Assembly (NCBI GenBank): GCA_900543035.1
Contig: UQPV01000015.1
Span: 1 to 44,014 of the forward strand
Origin: an uncultured Solobacterium sp.
GTDB lineage: Bacteria > Bacillota_I > Bacilli_A > Erysipelotrichales > Erysipelotrichaceae
DNA length: 44,014 nucleotides
Direction: 5' to 3'
The notes below the pieces were generated by a model, which saw only the letters and a list, made by a program, of their open reading frames with translations, was not told where the DNA came from and searched no databases. Position 1 is the stretch's first letter; the number at the start of each line of letters is the position of its first letter. Shown here piece by piece: positions 15,471 to 24,382 of the stretch. A program made the translations under genes and the position numbers.

Positions 15471-15503
15471 AAAAAACACGTCAATTTCGCTGACGCGTTT
15501 TTT
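15471..15503. terminator. Bidirectional terminator-like hairpin
   Basis: CGTCA (15479-15483) pairs with TGACG (15491-15495), between an A-run (15471-15476) and a T-run (15498-15503). A second imperfect hairpin with T-run lies at 15559-15586. No gene is visible between the small RNA and the insertion element. Confidence 0.65.
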
Positions 15504-15710
15504 ACAGGATATATAAAAGTGGATGGGGTATCTAGTGTATTTTGTTTTATATGGGGATGGGAAGAGCCCGCTTGGGGTCTTCCTTTTCAGTTTCATGGGG
15601 TCTTTTTTGTTATGATCAGTATGAAAGGACCTTGATACGCGAGCGTTATTTGAACACAAAAAAGGAGCGCCCTAAAACCTACCACAGCTCTCGTTCGCTC
15701 CCGTTCATTG

Positions 15711-16250
15711 ATGAACAGTTCTATGATATGCTTTATTGCCAGTAATTTCAACTCTTATTCTCAATTTGATTACGATGCTGATATCCGTTCCATCGTTCTT
15801 TTCCTCGTCCCTTGCCCGCATTGTTCCGCGCGCGGCGCCTTCATTTTTTATGGCCACTATTCCCGCTCTTATTTTTCCTTAACTGACGGATCCATTTGCT
15901 TTCTCCGTATCCAACGCGTGCGCTGCCGGCATTGTCATCATACCCACGCACTTCTGCCTCATTTCCTTGTTCCCTTTCGACGTTTCCAGCTCGGACATCT
16001 TCTTTCTTTTGCTTATTGGAAAAAAACTTATCCTCCCTCCTTGAACAGCCTCTGCGACCGCTTTCCCTGGCATGACAAATCCGTCATCCATCGTTTATGC
16101 AAGCACATCTCGCCTTGGCTCATGAAACATGATATTTCCCCATCTTATTGCTCGCTGGTTGTTTTTCTTTCTTTGTACCCCTGTTTCGATTCCTATCCCT
16201 TTTGCTCAGCTCCTCGGAAAAATATTTCGTTTCTGTTCTTACCAACATAA
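15711..16250 (+). CDS. Zinc-ribbon accessory protein of the ISL3 element (DUF6431-like)
   Basis: A protein of about 179 residues. It carries CPHCSARGAFIFYGHYSRSY and CRHCHHTHALLP, two CxxC pairs forming a zinc ribbon, and IQRVRCRHC just before the second pair. This arrangement, upstream of an ISL3 transposase, matches the DUF6431 proteins I recall from gut Bacillota. It probably helps DNA recognition or transposase control. The start is unsure: ATG 15711 has no clear ribosome site, and ATG 15723 is possible. Codon use is T-rich and unlike the host genes. Confidence 0.65.
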   Translation: MNSSMICFIASNFNSYSQFDYDADIRSIVLFLVPCPHCSARGAFIFYGHYSRSYFSLTDGSICFLRIQRVRCRHCHHTHALLPHFLVPFRRFQLGHLLSFAYWKKTYPPSLNSLCDRFPWHDKSVIHRLCKHISPWLMKHDISPSYCSLVVFLSLYPCFDSYPFCSAPRKNISFLFLPT

Positions 16251-16317
16251 GATGTCTACGCATCTCCTCCGCATGCCTGCTACTATTGTGATGAAAGACA
16301 ATTGGAGGTGATCATTG

Positions 16318-17766
16318 ATGTCTGATCTGATCATTTATAAGGATCTTCTTATTGATTTGTTCAATTTATCAGATGCGGATATCCATTCCATCCGCCATGA
16401 AAATCAAAATGGGAAGACCCTCATTTTCGTCACGCTCGTCTCTCATCCTTTTGACTGTCCTTCTTGTGGAAATTCGCATATAAAGATCAAAGGGTATGTT
16501 GACAAGACGATCACGCACTCTGCTCTTACTGACCGTTCCTGCATCATTCGTTATCGCGCCAGACGCTATGTCTGTTCTGTCTGCGGTACAACTTATTATG
16601 AAAGGAATCCTTTTGTCTTCAACCGTATGAAGATCTCAATCTTCACCGTTCAAAGGATCCTGGAAGACCTCAAAAGCTATCACGAGACCTTCAGCTCGGT
16701 TGCCAGACGCTACCACATTTCCCCGACCTCTGTCATCTCTATCTTTGAACATCATGTCAATATCCCCAGAAGGCCCTTGCCAAGGCATTTGAATTTTGAT
16801 GAAGTATACGCGTTTCGTTCCGAACATAGTAAATATGCCTGTGTGCTGCTGGATCATGATGATCAGATCCCGATCGATATCCTTCCATCGCGCAGGCTGG
16901 ATTACCTGAAAGACTATTTCTTCAAGATCCCGCTGGAAGAACGGCGCAAGGTCGAGATGTGCTGCTTCGATACGTATGACCCTTATCGCACCATCTGTCA
17001 GAAAGCATTTCCTGACGCGATCATGGTCGTTGACCATTTCCATGTGATCCAGGAACTGAATCGTCATTTGACGCAGATCCGTATCGCCGCAATGAAACGC
17101 GTACACAGACAAAGAGAGATCGCGAAAAAGGAAATCACTCATGATCAGGAAGCACATAAAGATTTCAGACGATACGACCGTCAATACTACGTGCTGAAAA
17201 AGTTCAACTGGCTCTTGTTCAAGAAAGAAGATGACCCAAAATATTTCTCTGAAGCAGCAGAAGCAAAATATAACGTGAAGTTCCAAAAGGAAATGGATTA
17301 CAAAGATCTGCTGGACGAGATATTAAAAAGTGATGAAGAGCTCAAGGAGGCCTATCAGCTCAAAAATGAAGTCACCTATTTTTATGAACATGCAACGGTG
17401 GGAACAGCTTTAGAAAAACTGAACACGCTGATTCAATGGTTTTTAAATGCGAGATCTCAGAATTTTCGAATATTTGCCAAGACATTGATGAAATGGAAAA
17501 AAGAAATCATCAATTCCTTCATCGTTTTGAAACAAGAATATTACATAGATGCAGATACAGGTGAAGAGAAGCTGCAGGAGAAAAAGATGACCAACGCGAT
17601 CATAGAAAACAAAAATGCGATCATCAAATGTGTCAAGAAGAATGCCAATGGATATACCAATTGGGAGCGATTCCGAAATCGGATCATGTATGTCCTGGAT
17701 CCCAAAGCCACTTACTCTCTTTATCCGATACAAAATGAAAACAAGGTTGCCAAGCCTTGTTCATGA
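16318..17766 (+). CDS. ISL3-family transposase
   Basis: A 482-residue DDE transposase of normal ISL3 length. An N-terminal zinc-binding region (CPSCGNSHIKIKGY, CSVCGTTYYERNPF) precedes a helix-turn-helix region. The catalytic core shows NFDEVYAF near residue 160, MVVDHFHVIQELN near residue 235, and the C-terminal NAIIENKNAIIKCVKKNANG with the glutamate. ATG 16318 follows GGAGGTGATC at good spacing. The frame is intact, so the element may be active. Confidence 0.93.
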   Translation: MSDLIIYKDLLIDLFNLSDADIHSIRHENQNGKTLIFVTLVSHPFDCPSCGNSHIKIKGYVDKTITHSALTDRSCIIRYRARRYVCSVCGTTYYERNPFVFNRMKISIFTVQRILEDLKSYHETFSSVARRYHISPTSVISIFEHHVNIPRRPLPRHLNFDEVYAFRSEHSKYACVLLDHDDQIPIDILPSRRLDYLKDYFFKIPLEERRKVEMCCFDTYDPYRTICQKAFPDAIMVVDHFHVIQELNRHLTQIRIAAMKRVHRQREIAKKEITHDQEAHKDFRRYDRQYYVLKKFNWLLFKKEDDPKYFSEAAEAKYNVKFQKEMDYKDLLDEILKSDEELKEAYQLKNEVTYFYEHATVGTALEKLNTLIQWFLNARSQNFRIFAKTLMKWKKEIINSFIVLKQEYYIDADTGEEKLQEKKMTNAIIENKNAIIKCVKKNANGYTNWERFRNRIMYVLDPKATYSLYPIQNENKVAKPCS

Positions 17767-17849
17767 AGCTTCAAAGCAATGTGGGGCGTCAACCACCCCA
17801 CATTGCTTGAAACTCAAAATTTTATGACCCCATGTTATTTTGGAGCGCC

Positions 17850-17877
17850 AAAAAATATCCACCGACATGGTCGGTGG
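17850..17877 (-). terminator. Terminator of the lipoprotein gene
   Basis: CCACCGAC (17859-17866) and GTCGGTGG (17870-17877) form an 8-bp stem with a 3-base loop. On the minus strand it is followed by a T-run within seven bases. Between 17878 and 18038 I see no gene. Confidence 0.6.
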
Positions 17878-18038
17878 TCAGACGGTGTTCAGGATCGCTT
17901 GTTGTTAAAGAAAGAAGCGTCTGCCCCTTTCTCGCTTTGCTTGATCGCTCCTGCCATGACGCGCATTTTATCACAGCGTCGGCGGTGCCGCTGATGTTTT
18001 CGGTCCAAGAATGCCCGACTTCAGCAGTTCTGAAATGA

Positions 18039-18605
18039 TCAGGGATGAGCGTTGCCGATCATATTGCTGTCGATATCGCCCGTTATATCTTCGATCGGTA
18101 TGATATCTCCGTTTTCATCATAAAATGTCATCGGCTCCATCGTTTGATATTCGCCAGGCAAATGATAAACCTTGATCAGATAAGGTTCATTCCCCAGCAA
18201 GTTTTCTGCTTTTAACAGCATGCTGTCTGTTTCAGAAGCCCTCATTTCTAATGTATACTCATCGGCTTCAATCATTGTATTGTCTATCACGACAGTGACA
18301 TAGACGCCAGCATCATTTGTCTCACAACGTTGAATATACGGCTTTTGGGTGATATATCCGCCGTCATATCGATAGGCATCTCCTTCTTTCCGAAATTCTA
18401 CCAGTTCATATTGATCATCATATGTCATCAGCCGCAGTTGTCGGTCCTCTATTTCTACCATGGCCAGCTGTTGAGCATCTTGACCAAATTCCTTGATCAC
18501 TTCATCCGGATCGACCTTGTCTGAATTGGTGCAGCCAGAGACGAAAAAGACGAAAATCAAGGATACCGCATAGAAGAATCTTTTGCACGAAACGATGTTT
18601 TTCAT
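18039..18605 (-). CDS. Predicted lipoprotein of unknown function
   Basis: A 188-residue protein. The N-terminus is a lipoprotein signal: positive start, hydrophobic stretch FFYAVSLIFVFF and lipobox VSGC, so Cys near residue 25 would be lipidated and the protein anchored outside the cell membrane. The mature part is acidic and beta-rich with no motif I recognise. ATG 18605 has GGAGGTGA upstream. The gene has a long leader of about 210 bases from a promoter at 18827-18856. Confidence 0.75.
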   Translation of the reverse strand: MKNIVSCKRFFYAVSLIFVFFVSGCTNSDKVDPDEVIKEFGQDAQQLAMVEIEDRQLRLMTYDDQYELVEFRKEGDAYRYDGGYITQKPYIQRCETNDAGVYVTVVIDNTMIEADEYTLEMRASETDSMLLKAENLLGNEPYLIKVYHLPGEYQTMEPMTFYDENGDIIPIEDITGDIDSNMIGNAHP

Positions 18606-18993
18606 CAAATCACCTCCAAATAAGCAAGTCCATCACATCATTCGATCTTCAGCTCTTAGCGATCGACATACGATGGTCAACCTCGCTGTCATGCCTGAAA
18701 TGCTCGTTGATGATCGAACATCGGTTCCTGCCTGCCGCCTTTTGCATCAGGTCCATACCCAGCCTGAATGCTCATCGATCGTGATCCTGATCGACTATCC
18801 GATCATCTCCATATCTCTTCATCTATACAATACTCATTTACGATCATACATGTCAATAAAAATATAGAAATATGGCAAAACTGGATGATATCCCGCACTG
18901 ATCAGCCTGCCGTCGCCGGCTATGCGTATCCACCGATCGCAGCCATGCGCCGCCAACGCACATCACACTGAATATCTGAAACAAGAGCAAACG
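18606..18993. other. Gene-free stretch holding the lipoprotein leader
   Basis: No convincing gene on either strand. It holds the minus-strand promoter at 18827-18856 and about 210 bases of leader to the lipoprotein start. I could not match the leader to a riboswitch class. Confidence 0.5.
18827..18856 (-). promoter_or_regulatory. Promoter upstream of the lipoprotein gene
   Basis: Minus strand: consensus TTGACA (18856-18851), an 18-bp spacer and TATTGT (18832-18827). Confidence 0.5.
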
Positions 18994-19023
18994 AAAAAAA
19001 GGCTGTCACCTCAGTCACAGCCT
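18994..19023 (-). terminator. Terminator of the spoVT-rqcP unit
   Basis: AGGCTGT (19000-19006) pairs with ACAGCCT (19017-19023). On the minus strand the stem is followed by seven T. It lies 22 bases after the RqcP stop. Confidence 0.85.
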
Positions 19024-19045
19024 GGCGCGTCTATGGATGCGCTTT

Positions 19046-19330
19046 TCATGCTTGCTCGATTTCCGGCTTTTCCGGTTCGATCCGTTTTTCTTCCAGCACT
19101 TCGAACATCAGTGCGGCGTCGCTCTTGGACACCTGCTTCGGTGTCTGCAGCACCCGTACACACAGTTCGCGGTAACCGAAGATCACGCGGATCTCATCGC
19201 CCGGATTGACGTCCGTGCTCGGTTTGGCCACGCGTCCATTGACATAGACGCGGTGCTGATCGGCCAGTTCCTTAGATACGGTGCGCCGTTTCAGGATCCG
19301 GGCCGTCTTCAGATATTTATCCAGTCTCAT
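19046..19330 (-). CDS. rqcP: S4-domain RNA-binding protein RqcP/YabO
   Basis: A 94-residue protein. The S4 fold covers residues 1-65 (MRLDKYLKTARILKRRTVSK, RVYVNGRVAKPSTDV, GDEIRVIFG), the size and sequence style of RqcP (YabO). This factor binds the 50S-peptidyl-tRNA complex in ribosome-associated quality control and keeps Ala-tailing by RqcH going. The gene lies 19 bases after spoVT and in the pth-mfd-spoVT-yabO order known from Bacillus, which supports the call over Hsp15. The C-terminal 20 residues are charged and variable. Confidence 0.85.
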   Translation of the reverse strand: MRLDKYLKTARILKRRTVSKELADQHRVYVNGRVAKPSTDVNPGDEIRVIFGYRELCVRVLQTPKQVSKSDAALMFEVLEEKRIEPEKPEIEQA

Positions 19331-19349
19331 GTTTCCCCTGCTTTCTCTC

Positions 19350-19844
19350 TTAGTGTTCCTGCTGGCGGCTCAACAATGCCGCAAAGGCTTCAGCCGTGCG
19401 GATCTCCTCACTCACCAGCGGCTTCGTCCCTTCGACGATGACAAACGCCCCGTACCAGTCGCCAAATACCGTGACCGGAAAAATGGCGCCCTTCTCGCGC
19501 ATATCGCTGCCCGCATAGATCTTTTCATCACTAAAACGAACGGTACGGTGCACACCAGCGTGGCGGATGAATGACTCGCTGACCTTTACCTGGTGTTTGT
19601 GCAGCCATTCCGCATGCAAAAAGAGAACGGTATGGCCATAAGTCTTTTTCAGTATATCACACATCAGTTCGATTTCTTCCATATAACGGGAAAAGACATT
19701 GTGTTTCTCAATGATGATCCGGTCATCCTCCGTAAAGAACTCAATGGAATCTCCTTCCCGCAGCTGGTATTGACGCCGCATTTCCTTGGGAATGACCAGT
19801 CTCCCCAGATCATCCAGTCTTCTGACAATTCCGGTTGCTTTCAT
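19350..19844 (-). CDS. spoVT: SpoVT-like AbrB-family sporulation regulator
   Basis: A 164-residue protein. Residues 1-50 are an AbrB swapped-hairpin DNA-binding domain (GIVRRLDDLGRLVIPKEMRR, LREGDSIEFFTEDDRIIIEK). The rest is a GAF-like domain (AIFPVTVFGDWYGAFVIVEG), the layout of SpoVT, which tunes forespore gene expression late in sporulation. Bacillus SpoVT is about 178 residues, so length fits. GGAGGG precedes ATG 19844. A near-perfect sigma-G promoter lies 52 bases upstream, and the leader contains an 8-bp hairpin (19863-19884). It is the first gene of the unit that includes rqcP. Confidence 0.85.
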   Translation of the reverse strand: MKATGIVRRLDDLGRLVIPKEMRRQYQLREGDSIEFFTEDDRIIIEKHNVFSRYMEEIELMCDILKKTYGHTVLFLHAEWLHKHQVKVSESFIRHAGVHRTVRFSDEKIYAGSDMREKGAIFPVTVFGDWYGAFVIVEGTKPLVSEEIRTAEAFAALLSRQQEH

Positions 19845-19895
19845 AGGCTCCCTCCATCCGCGCTGATGAAGCCGTGTTCATCAGTCCTGCAGGAA

Positions 19896-19924
19896 TAGTA
19901 TGGGCATTTCCCGAAAATCTATAC
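19896..19924 (-). promoter_or_regulatory. Sigma-G-type forespore promoter of spoVT
   Basis: Minus strand: GTATA (19924-19920), exactly 17 bp, then CATACTA (19902-19896). This matches the Bacillus sigma-G consensus (gHATR, 17-18 bp, CATWHTA) at every defined position. It implies spoVT is switched on in the forespore. Confidence 0.75.
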
Positions 19925-19967
19925 CGATCAGATATACTGGCGGTCTAGATGATGCGTCGTCTGTCCA

Positions 19968-22900
19968 TCAGTATTCCGCGTGAAACTGTGCGCTTTCCAT
20001 CAGTGCTTCGATGGAGATCTCCAGCTGTCTTCTGCTCTTCGGGATGATCAGGCTGACTTTTCCTTCTGCATAGCCCAGACGGATGAGCCTGGAGATCTGA
20101 TTCATCCGCTCAAAGAGCTTGACGCCGTCCACATGATCGCTCCACTCTTTCGTAAAGATGATGCGCAGTTCACGCGGTGTCTCCTTGAAGTCCTCCACAT
20201 ATGGCTGAGCGGCCAACAGATCCAGCTGCTTCTTCTCAAATAACAGCCGTACTTCATTAGGAAGCTTGCCAAACAAGTCTCTGACTTCATCCATCAGCCG
20301 GTGCAGCTCTTCCACCGTGCGGATCTTCTCGATCTGCTGATAGAGAGAGAGCTTATCGCCGTCCTCTGGGGCAAATTGATCAGGGATATAGGCGTCCACC
20401 TGCACGTTGGTGCTGCGCACCGGTGCCTCTTCTTTTTCTTCTTGCTTGAGGCCGCGATGTCGGGCGATGGCATCATGCAGCATCTCCATATACATATCGA
20501 TGCCCACGCTGTCGATGAATCCTGCTTGCTGCGGGCCGAGCAGGTCCCCGGCGCCGCGGATGGTCAGATCACGCATGGCGATCTTATAGCCGCTGCCCAG
20601 CTGCGTGAACTCACGGATCGATTTGAGCCGCTTCATCGCCGTCTCATTGAGCTGCTTCTGCGGCCGATACATCAGGTACGCATAAGCGACACGGCTGCTT
20701 CTGCCGACCCTGCCGCGAATCTGATACAGCTGCGACAGACCGAAGCGGTCTGCGTCCTCGATCAGGATCGTGTTGGCATTGGGGATATCGATGCCGGTCT
20801 CGATGATCGTCGTGCAGACGAGCACCTGATATTTGTTGGCATTGAATTCCATCATGACGTCTTCGATATCTTCACGGTCCATCTGTCCGTGTGCCACGCC
20901 GATGCCGATGTCCGGAAATGCCTTGCGCAGCTCCTTGGCGACCTGGTAGATGTCCTCGATCCGGTTGTACAGATAAAACACTTGCCCATTGCGGGCCAGC
21001 TCACGCTGGATGATCTCCCGGATCATGTTAAAGTTACGCTCGATGACATACGTCTGCACCGGATGACGGTTGCTTGGCGGCGAGTTAAGCTGAGAGAGCG
21101 AACGGATGCCCACCAGCGACATCTGCAGCGTGCGCGGGATCGGCGTCGCGCTCAGCGAAAGCACATCGATGCCGTTCTTCAATTCCTTGATGCGCTCCTT
21201 ATGCTCCACGCCGAAGCGCTGCTCCTCATCGATGACCAGAAAGCCCAGATCTTTCCACTTCATGTCTTTCGAAAGCAGCCGGTGCGTGCCGATGATGATG
21301 TCGACCTTTCCCTCTGCCATATCCTGGATGATCTGATTTTGTTCCTTGCGCGGGACAAAGCGGTTGACCACTTTGATATTGACCGGATAGTCACGAAAAC
21401 GATCGATAAAGGTCTTGTAGTGCTGCATAGAGAGGATAGTGGTCGGACAAAGGAAGGCGACCTGCTTGTTGTCCATGACTGCTTTGAACGCAGCGCGCAC
21501 CGCCACCTCGGTCTTTCCGAATCCGACATCGCCGCAAAGCAGCCTGTCCATCGGGCGAGGGCTTTCCATATCATGCTTGATCTCTTCTACGGCATGCTGC
21601 TGATCTTCGGTCAGCTCGTATTCGAACTGATCTTCAAACTCACGCTGCATCGGCGTATCTGGAGAGAACGCAAAGCCGATGTCTTCGCTGCGCAGCGCAT
21701 ACAGTTCCACCAGCCTGCCGGCCAGCTCCTCGACCTTTTCGCTGACCTTGCGGCGCGTCTTTTCCCACTCGCTGCTGCCCAGCTTATTGAGCTTGACGCC
21801 GACACCTTCCTTCGAGACGAAGCGCCGGATCAGATGAAACTGTGAAAGCGGGACAAGCAGTTCATCATTGCCGCGATAGACGATGCGCAGATAGTCCTGA
21901 TGCCTGCCATCCTCCTTGCGCGTGATGATGCCCATATACCGGCCGACGCCATGCTGGTGGTGCACGACATAATCGCCGACATTGAGCTCCATGTAATCCT
22001 GCAGGACGGTCGCTTCCTTGAACTTGCTATGATAACGGACAAACTTCTTCTCCTGGGGGAACAGTTCCCGCCGAGTGTAGACGATGATGTGCTCAAGCAG
22101 GCACTGGAACCCTTCCGCAAATGGCAGATCGCAGACATAGATGCCCGGCCGCGACCAGTCAGCCGTATCCTTCACATACGCGATCTCCTCATTGTTCAGC
22201 GCTTCGATGACAGTGCGGGCATCGTTTTTCTCCACGCATAAGACCACGGCATTCTCTCTGGCTTCTGCCGTGATCGTGTCGATCTTCTGCTGGAAAGGCA
22301 GCTCACTGCTCACCAGCGTGGTGATCTGTGAGCTGATCGGATGCTTGATGTTCATGAACATGCCTACGGAGATGACCGGATGGTGCATCAGGCATTCACG
22401 CTCTTCGCGAAACAGCGTGAACTTCGGCAGCATCCGCCCTTCCTCGCACATTTCCTGGATATAGATGATGGTCTCTTCCTGGATGCGTTTGACTGCGTCC
22501 TTGACCTCTTCTTCACTGGAGATGATGATCGGCGCATCGCTGCAATAATCAGAAATGCTGTGATGGTCCTTCAGCCATGCCAGATAAGGATAAAGACGCG
22601 CTTCTCCCAGGTGTGCACGCAGCGCACCCATGTCCTGTTCCAGCGTTTCCCGCAGCGTATCCCGCGTCAGCTCATCGAGCTTCTTCTCCTGTCTGCTCAA
22701 TGTGCTGCGAAGCTGTTTTTCCACTTCATCCAGCTGCGCGTCGGTCAGCAGGATGTCGCTGGCCGGAATGATGCGCACCTGGCTGATCTGGCGGATGGTC
22801 CGCTGTGTAGCGACATCGAACAGACGGATGCTGTCGATGATATTGTCAAAGAATTCAATGCGCACCGGATGCTCGCTGTTCATGGAATACACGTCGATGA

Positions 22901-23417
22901 TGCCGCCGCGCGCTGCGTAGCACAATGGCTGATCGACACGGCTGACCCTGGTATAGCCTGATTCCTGCAGACGCCGCTTCAGGCCCTCATAATCGACTTC
23001 ATCATCGACATGAAGATCGATGCAATGATCACAAAATACCGACGGCGCGGGAAGGAAGCGGATGAAGGCCGCGGCATTTATAATCAGCACTGCCGGGCCG
23101 CCTTCGGTCAGTTTCGCCATCACTTCGATCTGGGCCGCTTTCTGTTCCGGAGAAGACGCGATCGCTTCCACGCGCAATGATTCTTCCATGACAAAAAGCA
23201 GCGCTTGCTCATGCAAGAGCGGTTCAAGACGCTCTTGCAGGCGCTGTGCCGTGTAGGTATTGTTTTTCACGACGATCATGGTCTGCGGTTTTTGCTTGAA
23301 GGCGGCAGCCAGCAGCAATGCTTCCTCGCTCGCCGAAAGATTGCCCAGGCTGCTTTCCCCGCGGATCAGTGAACGTACCGCAGGATTGTCAGCCAGCAGC
23401 TTCAGCAGTTCATTCAT
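19968..23417 (-). CDS. mfd: Transcription-repair coupling factor Mfd
   Basis: A 1149-residue protein of full family length. It removes stalled RNA polymerase from damaged DNA and recruits UvrA. The N-terminal UvrB-like part is followed by a CarD-like polymerase-binding domain (VGDYVVHHQHGVGRYMG near residue 475), then an SF2 translocase with Walker A GDVGFGKTEVA near 625, DEEQ in VIDEEQRFG near 725, SATPIPRTL, and QIRGRVGRS. The TRCF C-terminal domain is complete. The start overlaps the pth stop (ATGA at 23414-23417), so the two are translationally coupled. Confidence 0.97.
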   Translation of the reverse strand: MNELLKLLADNPAVRSLIRGESSLGNLSASEEALLLAAAFKQKPQTMIVVKNNTYTAQRLQERLEPLLHEQALLFVMEESLRVEAIASSPEQKAAQIEVMAKLTEGGPAVLIINAAAFIRFLPAPSVFCDHCIDLHVDDEVDYEGLKRRLQESGYTRVSRVDQPLCYAARGGIIDVYSMNSEHPVRIEFFDNIIDSIRLFDVATQRTIRQISQVRIIPASDILLTDAQLDEVEKQLRSTLSRQEKKLDELTRDTLRETLEQDMGALRAHLGEARLYPYLAWLKDHHSISDYCSDAPIIISSEEEVKDAVKRIQEETIIYIQEMCEEGRMLPKFTLFREERECLMHHPVISVGMFMNIKHPISSQITTLVSSELPFQQKIDTITAEARENAVVLCVEKNDARTVIEALNNEEIAYVKDTADWSRPGIYVCDLPFAEGFQCLLEHIIVYTRRELFPQEKKFVRYHSKFKEATVLQDYMELNVGDYVVHHQHGVGRYMGIITRKEDGRHQDYLRIVYRGNDELLVPLSQFHLIRRFVSKEGVGVKLNKLGSSEWEKTRRKVSEKVEELAGRLVELYALRSEDIGFAFSPDTPMQREFEDQFEYELTEDQQHAVEEIKHDMESPRPMDRLLCGDVGFGKTEVAVRAAFKAVMDNKQVAFLCPTTILSMQHYKTFIDRFRDYPVNIKVVNRFVPRKEQNQIIQDMAEGKVDIIIGTHRLLSKDMKWKDLGFLVIDEEQRFGVEHKERIKELKNGIDVLSLSATPIPRTLQMSLVGIRSLSQLNSPPSNRHPVQTYVIERNFNMIREIIQRELARNGQVFYLYNRIEDIYQVAKELRKAFPDIGIGVAHGQMDREDIEDVMMEFNANKYQVLVCTTIIETGIDIPNANTILIEDADRFGLSQLYQIRGRVGRSSRVAYAYLMYRPQKQLNETAMKRLKSIREFTQLGSGYKIAMRDLTIRGAGDLLGPQQAGFIDSVGIDMYMEMLHDAIARHRGLKQEEKEEAPVRSTNVQVDAYIPDQFAPEDGDKLSLYQQIEKIRTVEELHRLMDEVRDLFGKLPNEVRLLFEKKQLDLLAAQPYVEDFKETPRELRIIFTKEWSDHVDGVKLFERMNQISRLIRLGYAEGKVSLIIPKSRRQLEISIEALMESAQFHAEY

Positions 23418-23986
23418 TCTTTCACCTGCTTCTTGTTAAACTGGTTCATCGTTTCCGTAAAATCATGTGTAACGGAGAAGACAGCGGCCTTGGCGGCCTC
23501 GTTCACCGATTCCAGATAAGCGTCCATGTCTTCCTTGCGGATCTTGCCCAGCACCCAGTTCACGGTCGGAATGCGCGGGTCTTTGTCGATGCCCACGCGG
23601 ATGCGGTCAAACGTCTGCGTGCCGATATGCGCGATGATGCTCTTGATGCCGTTGTGGCCACCGGCGCTTCCCTTCTGTCTCAGCCTCAGCCTGCCTACGG
23701 CCAGATCCATATCATCATAGATCACCAGCAGATCCTGCGGCTGCAGATGGTAAAAATCCATGGCCGCGCGCACCGCCTCACCGCTGTTGTTCATATACGT
23801 CTGCGGCTTCATCAGCAGCACGCTCTGTCCGCCGATGTTCACCTTATCCACCAGCGCCTTGAACTTCTTCTGCGTGATGCTCGCCGATGCCATGCGCGCG
23901 ATCTCATCCATCACATCAAAGCCTGCGTTATGCCTTGTTCGTTCATATTCTTTTCCCGGATTACCAAGTCCGACGATCAGTTTCAT
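23414..23986 (-). CDS. pth: Peptidyl-tRNA hydrolase
   Basis: A 191-residue cytosolic enzyme that frees tRNA from dropped-off peptidyl-tRNA. KLIVGLGNPGKEYERTRHNA at residue 2 includes the catalytic His in RHNAGF, PQTYMNNSGEAV holds the substrate-binding Asn, YDDMDL the Asp, and GGHNGIKSI the next conserved loop. I chose ATG 23986 because GAGGG is six bases upstream; ATG 23992 sits too close to it. A good promoter lies at 24013-24041. The gene leads into mfd. Confidence 0.95.
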   Translation of the reverse strand: MKLIVGLGNPGKEYERTRHNAGFDVMDEIARMASASITQKKFKALVDKVNIGGQSVLLMKPQTYMNNSGEAVRAAMDFYHLQPQDLLVIYDDMDLAVGRLRLRQKGSAGGHNGIKSIIAHIGTQTFDRIRVGIDKDPRIPTVNWVLGKIRKEDMDAYLESVNEAAKAAVFSVTHDFTETMNQFNKKQVKE

Positions 23987-24012
23987 ACACATCCCTCGCT
24001 TTTGCCTTCATT

Positions 24013-24041
24013 ATTATAATGAGAATCGCATAAAATGCAAA
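24013..24041 (-). promoter_or_regulatory. Sigma-A promoter of pth-mfd
   Basis: Minus strand: TTTGCA (24041-24036), a 17-bp spacer and TATAAT (24018-24013). The rest of the gap to 24340 has no gene I can support. Confidence 0.7.
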
Positions 24042-24341
24042 GCGAAAAGAAGCAGCGCTGAATCAGATTTTCACCGATCATCCCGATCGATGAGAAAACA
24101 GCGCGTTTGCCAAGACCATCATGACCGATCTTCTGCTTGTTGAAGATGATGGACAAAACAGCAGATGCCTTCACCGCACGCTCAGCTCATCCTGAAGTTC
24201 TCCCCCTTGCACACAGCACGTCAGGAAAGCAGATCATGACATCTTTTCCCCTGGTCATCTTCTTTCACCAGAACCTGATCGATAAAAATCACAAAACCTG
24301 TTGACTTGATGAAGGATGGCTGGTAAACCGCTTAAATGTCT

Positions 24342-24362
24342 GATATCATACTGTACGATATC
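24342..24362. promoter_or_regulatory. Palindromic operator before the MarR gene
   Basis: GATATCATAC (24342-24351), one base, then GTACGATATC (24353-24362). Nine of ten pairs match. It lies 20 bases before the MarR start, a usual place for autoregulation. A TTGACT box lies at 24301-24306. Confidence 0.65.
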
Positions 24363-24382
24363 GGATATTGGTGGTGAGAAAA

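Larger units (their letters stand above)
15594..17834 (+). mobile_element. ISL3-family insertion element with an accessory DUF6431-type gene
   Basis: The element holds two genes on one strand. The only end-like inverted repeat I found is CATGGGGTC (15594-15602) and GACCCCATG (17826-17834). The neighbouring bases (TTCAGTTT left, TTATTTTG right) do not form the 8-bp target duplication expected of ISL3, so the exact ends are uncertain or the duplication has drifted. A 13-bp hairpin after the transposase, AAGCAATGTGGGG (17774-17786) with its complement (17796-17808), lies inside the right end. Confidence 0.6.

Noticed and set aside
18606..18826. Riboswitch in the long lipoprotein leader
   Set aside because: I could not see conserved blocks of a known class nor a terminator before the gene.
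20301..21845. A 514-codon open frame on the plus strand
   Set aside because: It lies fully antisense to mfd, has no ribosome site, and its composition is what the reverse of a conserved helicase gives.
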